Assembly: GCA_964540515.1 (NCBI GenBank)
Contig: CAZIMS010000002.1
Coordinates: 124,001 to 188,000, forward strand
Direction: 5' to 3'
DNA: 64,000 nucleotides
From: JAOAGA01 sp964540515
GTDB taxonomy: Bacteria; CALINM01
In this document: positions 61,145-64,000 of the stretch, piece after piece
How positions within the stretch are numbered: the first letter of the stretch is position 1
Layout: every line of letters starts with the position of its first letter
Notes under the pieces: generated by a model
Seen by the model: only the letters and a program-made list of their open reading frames with translations
What the model was told of the DNA's origin: nothing
Database searches by the model: none
Translations under genes and position numbers: made by a program

Positions 61145-62227
61145 ATGACTATAAAGAAAATATTTGATCTTTTAAATGGTTATGCACCATTTGCTTTTCA
61201 AGAAAGCTGGGATAGCTCAGGTCTTCAGATAGGAAATCTAAACAATAAAGTTGAAAAAGTAGTCCTGTCTCTTGATGTAACATTAAGCTCTGTTATTGAA
61301 GCAAAAAAGATTGGAGCTCAGTTAATAATATCACACCACCCCCTCTTCTTTAAGCCCCTAAAGAGAATCGATCTGTCAAATAAAGTTTTAAAAATGCTTC
61401 TTGAATCTAATATCTCTGTAATTTCCAGTCACACTCCTTTAGATGTAGTTCCTGATGGGGTAAGTTTTGCCTTAGGTAAAATCTTAAATCTTAGAAATCT
61501 CAAGATATTATCTCCTCTTAAAGAAAAGTTTTTTTATAAAATTTTTTTCAATGTGCCAACAGGTTTGGAAAAGAAAATTTTAGATGAGCTCTTTTCTGAA
61601 GGCATTGGCGAGTATCTTTATTATAAAGACTGTGCCTTTGAGACTTTTGGAGAGGGGAGATTTTCACCTAAAAGCCCCAAAGGGCGACCCTATATCAGTT
61701 CCATAGCTCCTTATAAAGAAGGTAAAATTGAGGTTTTAATACGAAAAGACAAGATTGATTGGGTTATTAATAAGCTTAGGGAGTGTCACCCCTATGACGA
61801 GATAGCCTTCGATGTTTTTGAAGAAGCAATTAATCCCTTAAATATTGGATATGGATCAATAGGTGAGTTTTCATCTCCTATTAAACTATCTCAGGTGATA
61901 GAAGATATAAAGGATGCCTTAGGATTAAGCAAGATACGCTATTCGGGAGATTTGAAAAAAAAGATAAAAAAGGTAGCCCTCCTTGGTGGTTCTGGTAGCT
62001 CTTTTATTAAAGAAGCTGTTGAAAAGTCTGCTGATTTATTCATTTCGGGAGATATTAAATATCATGACCTTTTAGAGAATAGCGATAAGATATCAATAAT
62101 TGATGTAGGGCATAGAGCATCAGAAGAACCCATATTAATTTCCTTGAAGGAGATGCTTTCAAAGGAATTTAGAGAAGTGGAGTTCTTTATTTACAAAGAG
62201 TTAACAGATATTTATAAATACATTTAG
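61145..62227 (+). CDS. Nif3-like dinuclear metal centre protein
   Basis: A 360-aa protein of the NIF3/YbgI/YqfO family (annotated in databases as GTP cyclohydrolase I type 2 homologue). The metal ligands sit in ISHHPLFFKP, SSHTPLDV, and the C-terminal SGDIKYHDLLE and DVGHRASEEP. The central 130 residues form the PII/CutA-like insertion (ECHPYDEIAFDVF) seen in the long YqfO type. The function is not settled. The ATG comes right after the terminator, so its promoter is not obvious. Confidence 0.92.
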   Translation: MTIKKIFDLLNGYAPFAFQESWDSSGLQIGNLNNKVEKVVLSLDVTLSSVIEAKKIGAQLIISHHPLFFKPLKRIDLSNKVLKMLLESNISVISSHTPLDVVPDGVSFALGKILNLRNLKILSPLKEKFFYKIFFNVPTGLEKKILDELFSEGIGEYLYYKDCAFETFGEGRFSPKSPKGRPYISSIAPYKEGKIEVLIRKDKIDWVINKLRECHPYDEIAFDVFEEAINPLNIGYGSIGEFSSPIKLSQVIEDIKDALGLSKIRYSGDLKKKIKKVALLGGSGSSFIKEAVEKSADLFISGDIKYHDLLENSDKISIIDVGHRASEEPILISLKEMLSKEFREVEFFIYKELTDIYKYI

Positions 62228-62243
62228 TTTAAAGGAGGACAAA

Positions 62244-62963
62244 TTGTTAGAAGAGTTGCAACTTTTATGGAAGTTACAGTGTCTTGATATTGAGATAATG
62301 TCTTTAGAAAAGAGAATCTCAGAGTATCCTTTAAAGAAGGAAAAGGCTAATAGCAAAATTATTGAGATTAAAGGGGAACTTGACAGTAAAATAGAAGAAA
62401 GAGAACGGTTGTTAAGAGAAAAGGAGACTAAAGAAAAAGAAATCGAACAAGAAAATCAGAAAATAAAAAATGTCGAGGCAAGGTTAAACTATATAAAAAA
62501 TCATAAAGATTATCTTGAGGTAAAGAAGAAGATTGAGCTTGCCAAAAAATCCAATAAGCTTAGAGAAGACGATGTAATTAAAAAAATGGAGGAGATAGAG
62601 ACTGTTGAAAAGATAATAGTGGATCTAAAGGAAAAACTCAAAAAAGAGGAAGAAGGCATATCAAACATCCTAAAAACACTAGAAAATGAAGAAAAGGAAC
62701 TAAACGATAAAAGATCTTTGCTTTTAGATGAAAGAGAGACTGCTACAACTAAAATCCATATAGATATGTTAAACAAGTATGATTTTATTAGAAAAAATAG
62801 TAGAGGTATAGCATTAGCTAAGGTAAATAATGAGACCTGTGAGGGTTGTTTTATGAATGTGCCACCTCAATTATATAATATGGTTATAAGGGGAGATAAG
62901 ATATATCAGTGTCCTTTTTGTCAGAGATTTTTGATATATATAAAAGAAGATAAAGCAGAATGA
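62244..62963 (+). CDS. Zinc-ribbon coiled-coil protein (DUF164/C4-type, CdsZ-like)
   Basis: A 239-aa protein. Residues 1-170 form a long antiparallel coiled coil rich in Lys and Glu. The C-terminus has CEGCFMNVPPQLYN and CPFCQRFLIY, a four-Cys zinc ribbon. The family binds nucleic acid or RNA-related targets and is found in many bacteria next to Nif3-like genes, as here (17-nt gap). The start is TTG with AAAGGAGG about 6 nt upstream. Confidence 0.9.
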   Translation: MLEELQLLWKLQCLDIEIMSLEKRISEYPLKKEKANSKIIEIKGELDSKIEERERLLREKETKEKEIEQENQKIKNVEARLNYIKNHKDYLEVKKKIELAKKSNKLREDDVIKKMEEIETVEKIIVDLKEKLKKEEEGISNILKTLENEEKELNDKRSLLLDERETATTKIHIDMLNKYDFIRKNSRGIALAKVNNETCEGCFMNVPPQLYNMVIRGDKIYQCPFCQRFLIYIKEDKAE

Positions 62964-62994
62964 TTTATCTATAAATACAAGAAGGTTCTTAAAC

Positions 62995-63023
62995 TTGACA
63001 GTTTGTAATAAATGAAATATTAT
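62995..63023 (+). promoter_or_regulatory. Promoter of the pilB-like gene
   Basis: TTGACA (62995-63000), a 17-nt spacer and TATTAT (63018-63023): close to the sigma-70 consensus and the same as the cytochrome promoter at 13331. The ATG is at 63040 with no Shine-Dalgarno and a leader of about 10 nt. Confidence 0.7.
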
Positions 63024-63039
63024 TAATTCATTAAACTTT

Positions 63040-64000
63040 ATGGAAAAAATAGGCGAGCTACTACTTAAAGAAAGAATAATTACACCAGACCAGCTTAAAA
63101 AAGCCATAGAAGAGCAAAAGATCCATGGTGGCCGATTAGGCTCAACTATGGTAAATTTGGGTTTTATTAAGGAGTATGAGCTTGTAAACTTTCTTAGCAA
63201 ACAGTATGGTGTTCCTGCTGTTAACCTTAGGGAGTTTGAGATAGATAATAAGGTTGCTAAGTTGGTTTCCTATGATGTGTGTGATAAATATACTTTAATA
63301 CCCATTAATAGAGCAGGCTCCACACTAATAGTTGCAATTGCTGATCCTTCCAATATCTTTGCTATAGATGATGTAAAATTTTTAACAGGCTACAACGTTG
63401 AAGTGGTGGTATCTTCTGAGGCAGCTATTAGAGAGGCGATAGAAAGAGAGTTTAAAAGACCTTCCAGCAAAGAAGAGGAAACAAAAGCGGACGCAGGTTC
63501 AGAGCTTGAAGATATTTCTTTAGAAGACACAATTCAGCTTATAGAAGATGTTGAAGACATTGAGGTTGTTCAAGAAGAAGAAGATGTAAATATCTCTGAG
63601 CTGCAAAAGGCTACGGAAGATGCTCCTGTGGTTAAATTAGTGAATGCTATTCTTAATGAAGCCATAAAAAGAAGGGCCAGTGATATTCATGTTGAACCCT
63701 ATGAAAAGATCTTCCGTGTTCGCTTTAGAATTGATGGTGTATTACAGGAGATAATGAAACCTCCTCTAAAATTAAAGAATGCCATTGTTTCAAGATTAAA
63801 AATATTGTCAAATCTTGATATTGCTGAAAGAAGATTGCCTCAGGATGGACGTATTAAGCTTAAGTTAGGCCGTGGTAAGGAGATGGACTTCCGAGTAAAT
63901 ACCCTACCTACCCTTTTTGGCGAGAAGGTCTGTTTAAGGCTTCTAGACAAGACTAATCTTCAGCTTGATATGACAAAATTGGGCTTTAGTGAAGACCAAC
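63040..64000 (+). CDS. Type IV pilus/type II secretion assembly ATPase PilB/GspE, C-terminus cut by window
   Basis: The ATG at 63040 opens 320 codons to the window end with no stop. The N-terminal MshEN/GspE-N domain (about 1-145: KEQ-type helices, LGSTMVNLGFI, YGVPAVNL, ADPSNIFAIDDVKFLTG) is followed by an acidic linker and the start of the ATPase domain. That domain shows DAPVVKLVNAILNEAI, SDIHVEPYEKIFRVRFRIDG and LPQDGRI, with the Walker motifs beyond the edge. It powers pilus or pseudopilus assembly in the cytoplasm. The visible part does not distinguish PilB from GspE. Confidence 0.92.
   Translation, partial: MEKIGELLLKERIITPDQLKKAIEEQKIHGGRLGSTMVNLGFIKEYELVNFLSKQYGVPAVNLREFEIDNKVAKLVSYDVCDKYTLIPINRAGSTLIVAIADPSNIFAIDDVKFLTGYNVEVVVSSEAAIREAIEREFKRPSSKEEETKADAGSELEDISLEDTIQLIEDVEDIEVVQEEEDVNISELQKATEDAPVVKLVNAILNEAIKRRASDIHVEPYEKIFRVRFRIDGVLQEIMKPPLKLKNAIVSRLKILSNLDIAERRLPQDGRIKLKLGRGKEMDFRVNTLPTLFGEKVCLRLLDKTNLQLDMTKLGFSEDQ

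Noticed and set aside
61027..61167. 46-codon ORF after the tRNA with a CPNC and later KCPLKG motif, resembling a tiny zinc protein
   Set aside because: It has no Shine-Dalgarno, it runs straight through the terminator palindrome, and it overlaps the nif3-like start. The Cys pattern is incomplete, so chance is more likely.

Overview
The window is an AT-rich bacterial chromosome segment (roughly one third G+C by eye), densely coding on both strands, with short intergenic gaps and many overlapping start/stop codons. No phage, IS element, CRISPR array or rRNA was seen. The gene set points to a Gram-negative, anaerobic, respiring bacterium: outer-membrane beta-barrels, an HtrA lipoprotein, MurJ, many multihaem c-type cytochromes matured by system II (CcsB/CcsA), futalosine-pathway menaquinone synthesis (MqnA), a NrfD/HdrD-type quinone redox complex, a CoA-disulfide reductase-rhodanese and an archaeal-looking STT3 pair. 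This fits the Deferribacterota / Nitrospirota / Desulfobacterota-like anaerobes, several of them thermophilic. The sequence alone does not decide the phylum.

Layout. 1-1861 (-) is a GH57 glucanotransferase cut by the window edge, divergent from lon. 4295-12076 holds a corrinoid/folate methyltransferase-like protein, then a minus-strand redox/signalling group (uncharacterised protein, CoA-disulfide reductase-rhodanese, REC-GGDEF) and a minus-strand envelope group (Ogt, MurJ, an IPT/TIG protein, a BamE-like protein). 12234-13301 is a divergent YchF-type GTPase. 13401-23002 is a cytochrome island: tetrahaem c3-like cytochrome, CcsB, CcsA, a 19-21 haem cytochrome, an octahaem cytochrome, an NHL beta-propeller lipoprotein, an abundant-looking tetrahaem cytochrome and a large outer-membrane beta-barrel carrying an Asn-Gly repeat. 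I read this as a candidate extracellular electron-transfer conduit.

23069-34646 is a surface-glycosylation island: a DUF2723 O-mannosyltransferase-like protein, two STT3 oligosaccharyltransferases with an archaeal-type D-x-H motif, several GT2/GT4 enzymes, DUF2304, an RmlC-like epimerase and an LhgO-like oxidase. 34693-43619 holds a YqaA-type membrane protein, ClpB, and a minus-strand sugar-nucleotide group (phosphohexomutase plus fused ManC/mutase), followed by a nitroreductase. 43701-48391 holds a histidine kinase with a periplasmic CXXCH haem motif, CysE, a NUDIX enzyme, two hotdog thioesterases and a PflA-like radical SAM enzyme.

48393-55159 (-) is a six-gene operon for a membrane quinone redox complex: HdrDE-like fusion, membrane-anchored multihaem cytochrome, four-cluster ferredoxin, NrfD-type membrane subunit, a molybdopterin-oxidoreductase-like subunit without an obvious Mo-ligand Cys, and a NapC-like cytochrome. 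55227-64000 holds a beta-barrel, DUF554, MqnA, PgeF, RluD, HtrA, a tRNA with CAT anticodon, Nif3, a zinc-ribbon coiled-coil protein and the start of a PilB/GspE ATPase.

Working model (inference): menaquinol made through MqnA is oxidised by the NrfD/HdrD-type complex. Electrons pass through periplasmic multihaem cytochromes to the outer-membrane beta-barrel and a tetrahaem surface cytochrome. CcsBA attaches the haems, including several non-canonical CX3CH/CX4CH sites, and the haem-motif histidine kinase may sense redox state. A second feature of the window is that several genes have a -10 box only 6-10 nt before the start codon and no Shine-Dalgarno, suggesting leaderless or near-leaderless mRNAs.
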